A DNA stretch of 64,000 nt from NCBI GenBank assembly GCA_958510875.1, contig OY294067.1, forward strand, positions 197,343,401 through 197,407,400. The letters run 5' to 3'. Numbering within the stretch: position 1 is the stretch's first letter; every line of letters starts with the position of its first letter. The position numbers and the translations under genes were made by a program. Below, piece by piece: positions 12,240 to 25,800 of this stretch. Source of the DNA: Endomychus coccineus (lineage: Eukaryota > Arthropoda > Insecta > Coleoptera > Endomychidae). Below the pieces are notes generated by a model. That model saw only the letters and a list, made by a program, of their open reading frames with translations. It made no database searches and was not told where the DNA came from.

Positions 12240-13530
12240 TGACTCAATGATTGTATATCGGCTCTACTGTTAACAGAATTAGCATCACGTCTTGCCGGCA
12301 TCATCTTCAGCTTTCATAATGTTTGGTTTTGTTAACATTTTTCAATTCGAACCGATAATTATAATATTGAAGATTCTTGACCCAGGTATGAATTATATAT
12401 AAATTCTCGGGAAATAGGCCACATTAACACTTATGCTATATATTTTAGTCTTTACGTACGTTCCGGTCTCACGACCATCATCAGAAGACTTATTGCTTCA
12501 ATAACCTGATTACTCAGAACTAATTGTATTAACGCAAAGCGTCATAATCGCACCAATTTCGTTTAAATGCCAACGTTTCCGAAACGAACAGAAACATGAA
12601 ATCGGAATTATAACAGCAATGTTACAGCGTAATAATAAAAATTCACTATTTAGCAGAGTTATCGACAAATACGACAACATTCCATAAATGTCTACGAGAG
12701 ACTAATATACGAGACAATCTCAAGTATTTGCTTTCGAACCAGATCTCATGATTTATTAGGTAATAAAAGAAGGTCTCTGGCCCCTGAGAAATACTTTTGA
12801 CAATTCTACCTGAAGTAAACTTTTAAAATTATAAGGACTCAAGTAGGAATTTGCGAGAATATCAATTAATTAAATTAGTATAAATATGACTTATTGTTTG
12901 AACGTCAGTCCTATGATTTACAGATTTGGAGTCACGTTTTATGTGAATCATCTCCAGAATTGATCTTTTATTATCATTGGTTTCCCTAGTTGAAATATTA
13001 ACATTTTTGTAATCGAATTGATGGTTATAATCAAAGCAATGCTCAGCAAGGGCGGTAGAATTTTCTAAGCTTATGTTTCTAAGTATAGCACAAGAAACAA
13101 AAACTCAGAAAATTCTACCGCCCTTGCTGAACATTGCTTTGAATATAATAACCATCAATTCTATTATAAAAATGTATCAGATGTCTACATAAACACAATT
13201 TCAAACATTATTGAGAGATACGTAGGGATTTGCCAGTGATTAATTGAATGTATATGAATTTAACTCAATGATTGTATATAGGCTCTACTGTTGACAGAAT
13301 CACCATTACGTCTTGCGTGAATCATCTCCAGGATATAGCTTTCAGAATAATTGGTCTTATTGACATTTTTTCATTCAAACTGGTGATTATAATTGGAATA
13401 ATGTTTAACAAGGGCAGTTGAATTTTCAAAGTTCTTGTCTTTAGTGCTCATTACATTCTTTCTTGTAAATAGAGGTTCCTCTATAAGTTCAGCGCAATCT
13501 AAACAATTTAATTTATATACAGTGTGAGTT
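12240..13530 (-). pseudogene. Cluster of Penelope-like GIY-YIG endonuclease C-terminal remnants
   Basis: Several decayed copies of the same protein tail are present. On the minus strand, 13085-12905 reads LENSTALAEHCFDYNHQFDY then SILEMIHIKRDS. At 13530-13260 it reads FENSTALVKHYSNYNHQFE then YILEMIHARRNGDS, preceded by NCLDCAELI, the start of the GIY-YIG region. A third, shorter copy is at 12340-12245. On the plus strand, 13097-13180 repeats SENSTALAEHCFEYNN, so copies face each other around 13090. These phrases (TALAEH, LEMIHI) are typical of the nuclease carried by PLEs after the RT. All copies contain stops or shifts. Confidence 0.7.
12371..12610 (-). repeat. Half copy of dispersed fold-back family
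   Basis: Begins with GATTCTTGACCCAGGTATG and AATTCTCGGGAAATAGG, followed by TTTACGTACGT and the CATCATCAGAAGAC block. Read on the minus strand, 12490-12447 holds a hammerhead-like core with GTCTT and AAGAC flanks. The inward part (GCACCAATTTC, CGTTTCCGAAACGAAC) matches the centre of the full palindrome, but the opposite arm is missing. Confidence 0.7.
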
Positions 13531-16500
13531 TCTTAACCTTAAAGTATTAGCGAATTCAGATTTGGAAAATATAAAGTTTCTCTGTGGTCTACGAAATGTA
13601 TGGTGATACTAAAAAATTATTTTTATCACCGTTTATATTATTTATATATGATGAATTGTTACAGAATTTATGTATTCTTCCTCCAATGATATGGTTCAAA
13701 AACTTCACAATTATTATTATATTATTCGACATGCTTTGTCGCTATAGGATATAATCAGAGTATCAGATAGTTCGAACAATAGAACACATTTCCTGAATCT
13801 AACACTACGTACGTACTACTGAACATGGAGTAATGATTGGATTGATAGTTATTTGGTTGCTTGGAGTTGTAATAAAATATTTTCTCTCGACAGTGTTATC
13901 TGAATATCATACGTAGCCACATCCAGTCACATGAGATGTGCATTTCTAAGAGTGGAACGAACGGAGACGAACGTGCTTTTGTCAAATCCTTGAAGTCAAA
14001 GGGGTTGAGCGAGTGTTTTTAACTGTTCGAGTATATACATATAATGTCCCATGTGATGCTGACATGTATCCAGGATGAATCCTGACTTCCCTCTAAGAGA
14101 TATCCGTTACAATGGAATCTTTGAAGATTTTTATCTTAACAACAATTATATAAGCATCTCAAAATTTCATGCTATGAAAAATTTGAGAAAATTTATCTAT
14201 ATAAACGATTCCAAGAACGTTAGAAATCTTTCTAGTTCGAAAACAGAATTTGAGATCAGTGGAGGTTATCAACGATTGGATTCAGGAGTTTTCAAATGCT
14301 GCTCGAATTAAATAATGTTTAGTTCACCTATGGATCAAGAATGATATTTTTTAACATTCCGAGAAATTGTGTTTGTTGACTGCATCAAAAAAATTCATAT
14401 ACAGCTACTTTCTGTACCGAATCAAATGGGTACGCATGTACAATTCTCCATGATAGACTTTTTGAACAACAACTGCGATGTCTAGCAAATATGCAACAAT
14501 TGCTATCAGATTTCCATGAATGAACTTATCAACAAAGATGTCTTATTGGAAACTGTTGAGTGACTTTTGTTATGCAAATGTGTTTAATTGCTGATATCGA
14601 TTTATTAGATCATTTCTCAATCAAAAAGACATTCTACTATTCTACGAATAGATATGATGTACAAATCTACTAGGGGGAATGCATATTCCCGTGATGACGG
14701 TGCATGATAATTGTTGTTCTTCTCCGCATTCCACGGGTACAAGTTTAGTGCATGTGTCAAAACATTTTCAAACGTGATATCATTTTTTATATGTAAGCTT
14801 ATTGTGGTTTTTTCTCCCATTCTGGAGTGTCTTTTTTTCTTCAAAATAAGGAATGAATCTTATTTTTCAGTAATTCTGGATTTCTTAGATTGTTTATAGA
14901 ACTTTTCAGGAAACATACGTTTTCACCTTCAGAATTCGGTTGATGGGAAAGTGTGTTTCTACACAATGGGGAAAGTTTGGAAGCATATTAAAATGTTTCA
15001 TATTTCATTTGCTTGAGGTAAAATTGTGCTCAATAATCAGAGAAAAACTTATAGGGGTCACAGTTATACTCTTCAAGATGAAGTAGATACCGTGAAAACT
15101 AGAAGACTCACATCGAAAGAGGTTCCAGTAAATCAACTATACCTGATCACTAATCACGTTGAGCACATGAGGAGTACGAAGAAGAAAACAGATAGCTCTA
15201 TCTTCAAAAGCTGAGGACCAATTGGGTCGACTCGATAAGGTCATGAAAAAATATGGCTGCGGCTTGTCGAAAAACGTTTCGCAGATGGAGAGCGATTACA
15301 TCCTCGAGGGAAAGAAAGGCCGGCGAATCAATTTAAGAGTAACATCCCTAAAAGGAGAGTGGTGAACGAGTTCCAAAAAGGTTGAACTGGATGGTCGAGC
15401 ATCAAAAAACCGCAAAACGTGTAGTATTTCCACTGAAACTCAAAACAACTCTGGATAAACTCAGAATTGAACGGAAAAATGTATGGAACAACGAGGAATC
15501 GCGGTAAGTCAGGAGCCTTTTTAAACTAAAATAATATAAGACATAAGTCTGCCTGCTATAAGAACTGCTAGTGAGCTTGGAAGAGAAATATCACTCTTTT
15601 GCAAGGTTGCAATGCAACGGGAAAAATGTGTTTCTCATTTACTCCCAAAGGAAAGAATTTTTGAAACCGATGTATTATTAATGAAAGAGAAGGATTCTCA
15701 AGTTGAATATTTGCTGCTTCTTACTACGAAAGGATGAACATTTTTCATATTCTTATGTGAAAGCAGCAATGCCGTCCGCCAATATCCAGTGAGCTATTTG
15801 TATTGAAGAAAGTTCTGTTTTATTTATTCGAACAGCTTTCCTAATGAAATTTTGAAGTTTTAAGACTGAAGGATCATTCTGACTATTTCTTTCTTGATAT
15901 CACAGATGTTTGAGTTCCGTGAAAGTTGACTCATTAAGAATTTCACATATGTTGTGCACTCGCCTCGGGAAAACCATCATGACCATCTGGAATGGAAGAG
16001 GTCTGCGCAGTAGTCTGAGATGGGTGAATTTTATGTGAAATCATTACACTTATTTCAGTTTGTATCAATTAGCCTGAAGTTTGGGAAAAAAACGTCCGGG
16101 TTATCATTGAGTACCAACCTTATGCAGTACGAATATTACTATGATAGAATAACTACCTATAGTCCAGTTCAGTTTGTAATTTTATTTCACATTTTGGGTT
16201 GAAATTATAACGTTCCTTGATTTTGGTCAATCTTCAAGTTTTTGAATGCGCTGATTAAGAATATGAATATTCAAAATGTCTGGGCCCTATGCTGCTTGAG
16301 TTATTGACCATTTTTTGGGTTCAAATTGGCCCGACTTTGGTGTTTTTTCAATTTTTAGAAAAACTCCGAGGTCCACGTGATCATTTCATGAGAGATAGAG
16401 CTGTATGAGATCAAAAAGAGTGGAATGAGGCCAATCAGAAGTTAATAGAATATGAGGGGCCTAATATAGGGCCGAAAAAGAGCGATTTTTGAGTAAAAAC

Positions 16501-16590
16501 GTTTGTTCAATTGTCAATTATAAGATGTTTGTTTGCCGTATCAACTAATGCTTAACATACATTCATAATATTTTGTGCATACTTTGATAT
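13531..16590. other. No gene supported
   Basis: Short ORFs at 14075-14311, 14617-14899 and 15026-15214 have no recognisable motifs. The stretch 15200-15520 has coding-like texture in broken frames (LGRLDKVMKKYGCGL) and could be a very old transposase or LINE relic, but I cannot assign it. The rest appears to be AT-rich non-coding sequence. Confidence 0.4.
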
Positions 16591-17055
16591 GAGTTTTTCA
16601 TCGGTTCGATATTTGCAAAGGGGGCGCTGCAATTGCTCATTTCGTAGAAGACGTAATTCTGTCAAAAAGTAAACATTTTGAGTCAAAACAAACTTTAAAC
16701 GGAAGATATTGATAGCTTTCAACTATGAACCAGAAACCAACTTCTGAGTCAGAGAGTTCAGATCAGGAAAATAAATTCACAGTTGAGTATCTGAAACATT
16801 TACGTAAATTTTGATACCAAAGCATGATCCTTTCGGTTGCGTCAATCCCGAGAAAACTCATGCTAAGCCTTTTGGGCCCTGCCGTGCCCAATTTTGGGTC
16901 CTCCGTTCCAAACTTTGCTTCAGACTATAGATGCTTCCTGTGCCTATATCACAGAAAAAATTAACTAAGAATTCCAATTCTCAATTATCAAAGATGATGG
17001 ACCCCAGCGTTAACACTGGTTCGATCTCACCCGGGAGACTTTTTTCTTATCTTTT

Positions 17056-17397
17056 TTCCACTTTTTTTGATTATTGTAATACAAAATCATAATGATAATG
17101 ATAATATGAAAATAATGATGATGATAATAATGTCATTATTATAAATATTATTATAAATTGATAAATTAATATTAAAATTAATTAATCAACAAAAAAATTA
17201 TCAGATGAAATGCAGGTTTTCTCCCTTTTTTCGATTATTGTAATACAAAATCATAATGATAATGATAATATGAAAATAATGATGATGATAATAATAATAA
17301 TAATGTCATTATTATAAATATTATTATAAATTGATAAATTAATATTAAAATTAATTAATCAACAAAAAAATTAACAGATGAAACGCAGGTTTCGAGG
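17056..17397. repeat. Tandem duplication, unit about 170 bp
   Basis: Two adjacent near-identical copies (about 17056-17218 and 17226-17397) of an AT-rich block that begins TTTTTTGATTATTGTAATAC, contains ATAATGATGATGATAATAA, and ends near CAGATGAAA(T/C)GCAGGTTT. Copy 2 has a few extra AAT triplets. The duplication lies inside the spacer of the inverted-repeat element at 16591-18556. Confidence 0.8.
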
Positions 17398-17564
17398 CAG
17401 GTTTCAAATACATATAATAATGGAATTTCGTTCGGAAAAAAACGTGGTCCATATCTGACTTGCCAGAAATTCTATATCACATATTATATCATAGGAAAGG
17501 AAGCAGATGCTTCTTCGTCAAAAAAAGTGGAGGTTGTTCATACACACACATATAGTACATATGT

Positions 17565-17792
17565 TACAATTTCGATTATTCGTGTTTCTGTTCATTTCGG
17601 CGACGGGGGCATTTTAATTGGAATTGGTGCGATAAGGACGCTTTGTGTAATATAATTAGTTTTAAGTAATCCAGTTCTAGACATATTAAGTCTTCTGATG
17701 ATGGTCGTGAGACTGAAACGTACGTAAAGACAAGAAAACATGGAGCATAAGTGTTAATGTGACCTATTCCCCGGGAATTTATATATAATATA
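17565..17792 (+). repeat. Half copy of dispersed fold-back family, inserted in another element
   Basis: One arm of the unit at 4731-5184, running from ATTTCGATTATTCGTG through GGCGACGGGG to the CTGATGATGGTCGTGAG block and the TTCCCCGGGAATTTATATA end. The hammerhead-like core is at 17688-17732. It has no partner arm here and lies within the spacer of the older inverted-repeat element. Confidence 0.75.
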
Positions 17793-18556
17793 ATACATAC
17801 AAAGACGATTCGCGTGAATACTGATGAATGCGACAGAGTAAAAGATACCTACAAACAGTTTCGTGATCTATCAGAATGGTTTATCATTATTATTACTATG
17901 ACCATTATCATTATTGTGATTATTATAGTTAAAATGATCATGATTTTGTATCATAATTATCAAGAAAAGTGAAAAAAAGGAAAAAAAGAAGGCTCCCGGG
18001 TGTGATCGCACCCCGTTTAACGTTAGTGTACATCATCTTCGATAATTGAGAAACGGAATTTTCAATTGTTTTTTCTTTGTGTGACTCTATCAAATGCTGT
18101 AGCTTGGAAAAGATATATTGAGATAGCCACAAGAGGCATCTATCGTCTGAATTGAAGTTTATAACGGAGGATCCAAAATTGGGCCCATTAGGGCCCAAAG
18201 GTCCCAGCATGAGTTTTCCCGGGATTGACGTAATTTAGAAGATCATGCTTGGTTTCAAAATTTGCATAAGTGTTCCAGCTATTCAACCGTGGATTTATTT
18301 TGCTGATCCAAACTAACTGACACGAACATTTTTCTCACTTTCTCGCGGTACATTTCTTTAAACATGGTTTCTAATCGCCTATATGAACCAATGGGATTGT
18401 ATTTTGGTTCATAGGTGAAAGCCATTATTATCTTCCGTTTGAATTCTGTTTTGAGTCAGAAAGTGAAATTATTGGCCCGCAATCGCAAAATTAAATTTTT
18501 TACGAGAAGGGCGATTGCAACGCCCCCTTTGCAAATATCGGAGAAATGGAAAGCTC

Positions 18557-21500
18557 AATTTGAGGTACACATCGTAGTCAGTCAATGCACATCCCTTCAG
18601 ATGCGTAGCACTGGTTCCCCCTTGACGCAGTACACTCTCGAAAGAGCTACGAAATACTGAGGAGATCTAGAAGCTCGATACAAAGATGGTGTTGAGCCTC
18701 TTCAGGGGATTAACCACCTACCCGGTTCCGACTGGGAGTTGAGTAGGTGGCTGTTAGTCCACCTCAGGCACCTTGTGAACGCTCTGGATTCCGCCTACCT
18801 TTGAAGCCAAGTGAACACTCACCAGTGGGAACGACGTTTAAACGATATATTACGAAGTAGTTGTCGCTTTCTTGGGTATGATCAGGTTTATATCAATAAC
18901 CGAACAAGAGAAATCAAAATAACAGCGATAAGCGTGAAACATTCTTGAAAATACTTCAACTGTCATAAGAGAACGAAAAAAAAGTGGATAAACTTTGACA
19001 CAAATATGAAATTTTTTATGGAATAAAAAAAAATCAGTTTACATTATCGTGGAATTATATACGATTTACGGAATTCAGGAAGTGAAACTGAATTATATAT
19101 ATTTCATAATGAAATGTATATCGTCCTAAGTTAGGCTTCAAATTTTATTTAATTTCATATTAAAATTTTTGAGCCACTAATGACAATTGAAGTATCCCCA
19201 AGAAAGTTTCACTTTTAGTTTCAGACTGATTGAAATTTTCAATACCTTCAATGATTTGTATTCTGTTCTAGGGTGTTTAATTTGAATGAAACCTTCACTC
19301 TGAAAATATTATAGTTATTTTGCTTTTGAGTTTGAGTCAATCCTGCCAGAACAGTTCTATCTGTCAGAATAGTACAATTCTTTCAATATGAGGCATATTA
19401 TAGAGGACATAGTTGAAGCGATATTGATAAGTGTTGGTGAAACTCACAACAAAATTTCCGAGGACAGCTAACGTTTGTGATAACAAGCGAAGTAGACGGG
19501 CAAAAATCACAGGAGAGAAACTAACTGTAGACTGAGATTTGGTGACATGCAGAAAAAATGAATAGTTTGTCTCCATATTCTTATTATATAAATTTCCTCT
19601 ATTCTCCACTGCCACTGCTGTGATGATTCTTTCTCAATATATTCAAATTATAACGAAGGAACCTTCTTGAGTTACCGTTTGAACAACAATTCATAATTTC
19701 AATATTACGACGTTATAGCACATAAATGAGTAGAAATGTTTCAATAATTGCGGAAATAATTGCGTGAAACGGGAACGCTATGCGTCGGATTTTGATTGCC
19801 CAACTAGCTCAAATTAAAATAATTAGTCACAGGGCTCGTAGTGGAACGTGCCCTGTGATTATAGACTTGTGAATTGCCTTGAGCGCCAACTGCTTAATAT
19901 TAAACCACAAAAAAATTGATTCACAGTCAAGAATCCAGGCACTACGAGATGGATGTTAGTTGGTGGATATTCAGAAAAACAAGACAAGTCCAACTTAACG
20001 ATTTGATTCATTCCTGAAGGAATATGAATAATAATTTAAATGATTTACAATTTTGATATTGAACACTGTTTGTATATCAAAAAATAAAATTGAATTTTGG
20101 ATAATAACAAATGTTAAATTAAATACTTGGTATACAATTTAAATATAAAAAAACAAATGTATATATAAATTAAGTTAAGAGTTTTGGAATCAATTATTTC
20201 AATTGAAAAGATTATCAAATACAAAGAATTAAAAGTGAACCTCGAAATGGGTTCTATAAAAATTAGTGTAATACAAATTCAGTTGGATAACATAAATCAG
20301 TGAAATCGAAATATGGTCATTCAAACTAAAAAATGTTACCGTCCTTGAAACTTGATAGAGCTGGAAGTCGGTTCTCACTTTCAAAAAATTACTGAAAATT
20401 TCTTAACACAACTCTATCCGTGGTATGGAATAATTTTTGTTCACCAAAATAGGCGGAAAGTTTTTTTTTTGTATATCATGTTTTATACACAGCGTATAGT
20501 TGTTGCTAAGTTTCAGCATATAACAGTTTGATAGAGACGGATTTGAGATAAAACGTCATTAGCTGTTATTTATCATTATTACATTGACATCCCCATAAGT
20601 ACTCAATAGTTCAAGCAGTTTCCGACGTTTTTGGAGAATAAGATTGCGATGAATTTTCTTAAAGTACGGTTTCGTTCAATATGAAACATGAAATATAATT
20701 TTCATATAAAAACAAAATGTTAAATATGCTTATATGTCAATAATAATCTCGTTCAGGATACCTAGGAGGATGAATATTTCCGAATTTTTTTTAAATTTTC
20801 ATGGCAACGAATCCAGCCACAAACTAGAAAAGTGAACCATCACTATTAAATGTATCGCTAACGTTCCGGAAAGTTACCATGGCTGGACACATTTCTATAG
20901 AAAGATGTCATATTCTCAGATTCCATCTAAATTCATGAAATATGATTACATACGAAATTCAGTGACACATGATTGAGTCAAGCAATATTTCTGACAATGG
21001 ATGGATTGGGAGGATGAAAATGTATCATTCTATTTCAAACACATTTGGTAAATACTGAAATGTTTGGAGAGAAGCGAGAAATATTGGTTAAGTGTTGAAA
21101 GACATTTAATTTGTCTTATCTGTCGACGGATAACCGGCATAGTCCTCATTTTTCGTAATAGTGTTGTTTGTCATGATTACCTTGTATATAAAAAAAATGA
21201 AATGGTAATGTGAGACTAGCCAACAATGTCGAACCAATAAAATACTATATCACAACTCTATGAACAAAGGTAAAATTCTAATTTCCAAAAAAAAATACTG
21301 AATTTAATTTAAATAAGTCCAATCTGTGAGTCAACAGACTCCCTTATAGTTCAAATACCTTGGAAAAAGTAAACCACGGATACATAAGAGCTTATTTCTG
21401 AAATTATACGTTTTCCAGACAATAACTCCTCCGAAATTAGTCCAGTCTTACGTGTTGTAAACACTAATAGAATAGACTCCAAAAGCAGCATACTAGAATT

Positions 21501-21959
21501 GATTTCCAAACATGACATAACATGGACCATCAGATCCCAAGTTAACTTATGCAATTATTGAAAAATGAACTCATAAAGTGGAAGTATTAAACCACCAAAT
21601 CCACCCACTATTTTAGGGTGTCCTAAAAATGGTGGTTTCAATATAACAAACAATATAAAAATAATGTATCTGATGAAATTGAGGTGAACTAATGAAAATA
21701 AATTGGACTATACTCAAATGAAAGAAAACAAACTTCAGAAATCAGGCAATCAAAGTAAAACAATGATACTTAGCGTCATCCGTGCAGAAGAAAGAGCGAT
21801 GCAGATCGGAGCAACAGGGAACCCACGCAGATCACCAATAGTTTGCAGTTTCCATAACAGTATTCATCTACTGTGGCAATTAAGGGCGAATTCTTTCCCA
21901 AAACTGGCAGTCATAAATGCAACATCAATGTCCACCGCAGAATTAGCAACCTGCTAGGA
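18557..21959. other. No gene or repeat recognised
   Basis: About 3.4 kb of AT-rich sequence. ORFs here are under 90 codons and carry no motifs I recognise. I see no RNA gene and no clear inverted repeats. Confidence 0.4.
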
Positions 21960-22760
21960 ACCCTATCTCTCATCACTGGAACTCTCATCCTCCTCTTCAG
22001 AATTTCACAGGTCTTCTTTCGTATCCTTCACATGCCAGTTCCCCAAATTCTGTTTGTCCTCATTCTGTAACTCGTAAACTAGATTAGGAATTATTTTGGT
22101 TACTACACAAGGTATATATTTAGGAGCCAGTTTCGCTGAAAAGAAATTCGCCGCGTTGGATCGAACAAAATTTCTTTTCCAAACTTTATCACCCACCTTG
22201 AATGATACTGGGCGATTTCTCAAATTATAATGCTTTTTGTATCCCTTATATGCCGTCACAATATTCTGTCTTACCTCATTGAAGACATTAGGTGATGATT
22301 CAATATCTGATTGTCTATGAATCGGATCTTTCAAATTATGTAATCAAACTAAACTGGCGTGATCAGTGTAACAAACAACCCTTGTACCTTCTATAAAACA
22401 AAGAAATTTGGATAATGCAAACAGAACAGCTAATAATTCTCTTTCGGAAACCGTATATTTTCTTTCTGCTTTACTTGTAGTTCGATTAGGATAAGCAACC
22501 GGATGTTGCAAACCATTATGTTCTTGAAAAAGCACACAACCTAACCCGACGTCGCTAGCGTCGCTTTGAATAGAGAATGATTTAGAAAAATCTGGATTTC
22601 TGAGTACTGGAGCCGACGTTAGGCGTCGCTTCAACTCTTGGAAAGAAGATTCAGCTTCAGGAGTCCAAGTAATCGGTTGATGCTTTTCCTTACTTTTAAT
22701 AAGTTCTGTGATAGGAGCTATTAGAGTAGAACAATCTTTAATAAAGTTTCAAAATAAAGA
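21960..22760 (-). pseudogene. Ty3/gypsy pol remnant: RT end and RNase H joined to integrase tail
   Basis: Reading leftward from 22760: a connection segment with PITWTPEAESSFQELK, then LTSAPVLRNPDFSK, SIQSDASDVGLGCVLFQE, SERELLAVLFAL and CYTDHASLV, which are the end of RT and the RNase H domain of a Ty3/gypsy polyprotein. Directly after a stop near 22344 the reading resumes with HRQSD and HYNLRNRPVSFKVGDKVWKRN, the C-terminal end of a gypsy integrase, then an acidic tail. The rest of RNase H and most of integrase are missing, so an internal deletion joins the two parts. No LTRs were found around it. Confidence 0.85.
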
Positions 22761-22884
22761 TTTTTTGAATGAAAACCTACTGCAGTGCCTAGATATGGAT
22801 GATGACTATCATTTCTTTATGGTCCTGCACAAAAATTACATATTCACTTAATTGCACTGTAAGCTCATAAAATGCACGTATAGT

Positions 22885-25800
22885 CCAAGCAATAGACAGA
22901 AATGCGTTCAGAAATTAATACCTGAAAAAAAAATATGAGCGTATAGGAAATTAAATTTGAAGGTGAGTTCATGGTTTATGCAACTCGATCTGAAGTGGCG
23001 AACATAACCTAAGAAATTGGCAAAGTTGCAAAAAGCGGTTTTTCTCAAATAATTAAAAAACTATAGCTCGGATCGGAAAAAATTGGAAGAGAAAGTTGTA
23101 GGTATCAAACAGATCTATCGATTGGTCTCATAATAATTATCGATATCTTTCATTCTTTTTGAGTTATATTGAAGAAACCGTTAAAAATTGGAGTATCGAG
23201 AAGTCGTTAATTATCACGTTTCCATAAGCATTGTTTCCTGTACATGTAGCCCATGGCAAGAAGAGAGAGAACTTTTTTTCCTAATTTGAAATATTGATTA
23301 TTTTTCAAAATATATCGATTTTCGAAAAAAAGACGCTCTCATAAATTGGCTAGATCCTCTCAGGAAATGGTTCTGGAGTAACGATTTTGGGCTTATTTCC
23401 TTTATGAAGAGTAGCGCTTTAATTTCATTGAAGAAACGTAGCAATTTTTCCAGTTTTAAGGGTAAAGAAATGACTTTGGAAAAATTTCCTCTTTTTTGAA
23501 CATGTTTTTCTCACATAAGTTTCACAATTTCAATTTAAGAAAAATATCTTTGACGGAAATCAATTTCTGGAATTTTTTCAGGAATTACCAAAAAAAATTT
23601 TTCATCCACGATCTTCTGGACCAGAGATCATTTTTTTATTTCAAAACAATCTGTAAGACGCAATAAACATTATTCAGAAGTGTGTCCTATGAATGTTAAT
23701 GTTAAATACCTTTATTTTCAATAGAAAAATATTTGAATATGTTTCATTGATTCATAGTATTAGAAATTGAGTAACAAAGCTAAGCGTGCGCGGCTGCCGC
23801 AGCGTTAGACGGAGTGGGGGAAGCACTACGCGCTCGACGCGAAAACTGATTTCGTGTGTTCAAAGCAAACATATACAGAATTATCAAAATATGTAGCATT
23901 TCTCCACTCCGTATCGAGCTGTGATACAGTTTCTCCGATGTACAAACAAGGGAAGAACCAATTATTGGAAATATTGAATTCTAATCCAGATAACCTCCAA
24001 TTACTAGATGTTTTCTATAAAGATAATGCTCTTCGTGAAGGAATTGCTAGAAATATGTGCCAAATGATTTCTTTGCTATATTATAATAAGAAATATGGCA
24101 CGCTTAATGAACATCGCTTTGAATCTTTTGAACGATCAACAGCTCGAGCTTCATTTCAATTAGAAAATCTTCCTCCTACTGAAGGAGCCGCCAGACAACA
24201 TTCCTTCATAGTTTACATGCAATTGCAAAAATGGTTGGGCAACGATGAAGATATAACTCACTGGGGATGGAAAGTTGCAGATAATGTATCAATGCCAGTT
24301 CATACTGAGGAACCGTTGATACCGGAGGAAATAATGAAAAAAATATCATGTACCTGTGCGACTGGTTGCAAAACAAAAGTATGTGGCTGTAAAAAATGTT
24401 CTTAAATGTACGAGTATTTGCACACATTGTGACTCAGCATAATGTGAAAACTCCGAAACTCCTGCTAACATCGGAATAAATGAAGAATCTCTTGACGCTT
24501 CCGACAATCTTCTTAACCAAAACATCTAAGTAGAAGAAGAAGAAGAAAATTAATTAGGAGGCAATTCTCCAAAAAAAAAAAGGAAAATTTGAATACATCT
24601 AATTAATATAAGGCGTATAAGCTGTATACAGCTACTTTGATTGTAAAAATTTTATAAATATTTTTTAATGATTTTGTATCATAAAAAAATATTCACTGAA
24701 ATAATTGAATAATTGTTAAAGAGATCCGCAAGCATGACGTCAGTATGATTCCCTGAGGAAAAAAGTAGGGGTATTACATGGAAAATAATGTTTTAATAAT
24801 AAATCGTAATTTAAATGACATAAAAAGTAAAACAAATTAGAAATGTAAAAAATAAATATTTCTGAGTCTATTCTGATTCTTGGGCCGAAATAAATACGAT
24901 ATTCGTGTTTATCTCATCGAGCTACCCCAGATTAAGTACAAATAGATTTTTGTACGTTATCCAGAAGCCGAAATATTGAAGATTTTGCTAGCACAAGCCA
25001 CGTTGAACGCACGAAATCAGTTTCCCCCACTCCGTCGCACGCTCCGGCAGCCGCGGACGCTTAGCTTTGTTACTCAATTTCTAATACTATGAATCAATGA
25101 AACATATCCAAATATTTTCCTATTGAAAATGTAGGTATTTAGCATTAATATTCATAGAACACACTTCTGAATAATGTTTATTGCGTCTTACAGATTGTTT
25201 TGGAATAAAAATATTATCTCTGGTCCAGAGGATCGTAGATGAGAAATTTTTCTTTGTTAATCCGTGAAAAAATTTCAGAAATTGATTTCCGTCGAAGACA
25301 TTTTTCTAAAATTAAAATTGTGAAACTTATCTGAAAAAAACATGTTCGAAAAAGAGGATATTTATTCAATGTCATTTCTTTACCCTTAAAATTGAAAACA
25401 ATCGCTACGTTTCTTTGATAAAATCATAGCACAACTCTTCATAAAGAAAATAAGCCCAAAATCGTTATTCCAGGACCATTTCCTGAGAAGATCTAGCCAA
25501 TTTATGAGAGCGTCTTTTTTTCGAAAAATCGATATATTTTGAAAAATAATCAATATTGATTAAGGAAAAAAGTACTCTCTTAGATTGCCATACGCTATAT
25601 GTACAGGGAACAATACATATGAAAACGGTTTTTTTTATATAACTCGAAAAGTATGAAAGATATCGATGATTATCATGACACCAATCGATAGATCTATTTG
25701 ATACCTACAACTTTCTCATTTAACTTTTTCCGATCCGAGCTATAGTTTTTTAATTATTTAGGAAAAACCGCTTTTTGCAACTTTGCCAATTTCCCAGGTT

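Larger units (their letters stand above)
16591..18556. mobile_element. Non-coding element with long inverted repeats
   Basis: The left arm (about 16591-17105) and right arm (about 17935-18556) are inverted copies. Shared blocks from the outside in: GATATTTGCAAAGGGGGCG, the CGGAAGATA-type block, a GGTTCATA-type block, CCCGGGATTGACG or its inverse, GGGCCC, and ACCCGGGAG. The arms have diverged by perhaps 15-20 percent by eye. The spacer holds a tandem duplication and a half copy of another repeat. No transposase remains, so this is a non-autonomous fold-back transposon. Confidence 0.7.

Noticed and set aside
17938..18210. Frame starting MLGPLGPNGP
   Set aside because: Translation of the GGGCCC-rich inverted-repeat arm; the mirror arm does not keep it open.
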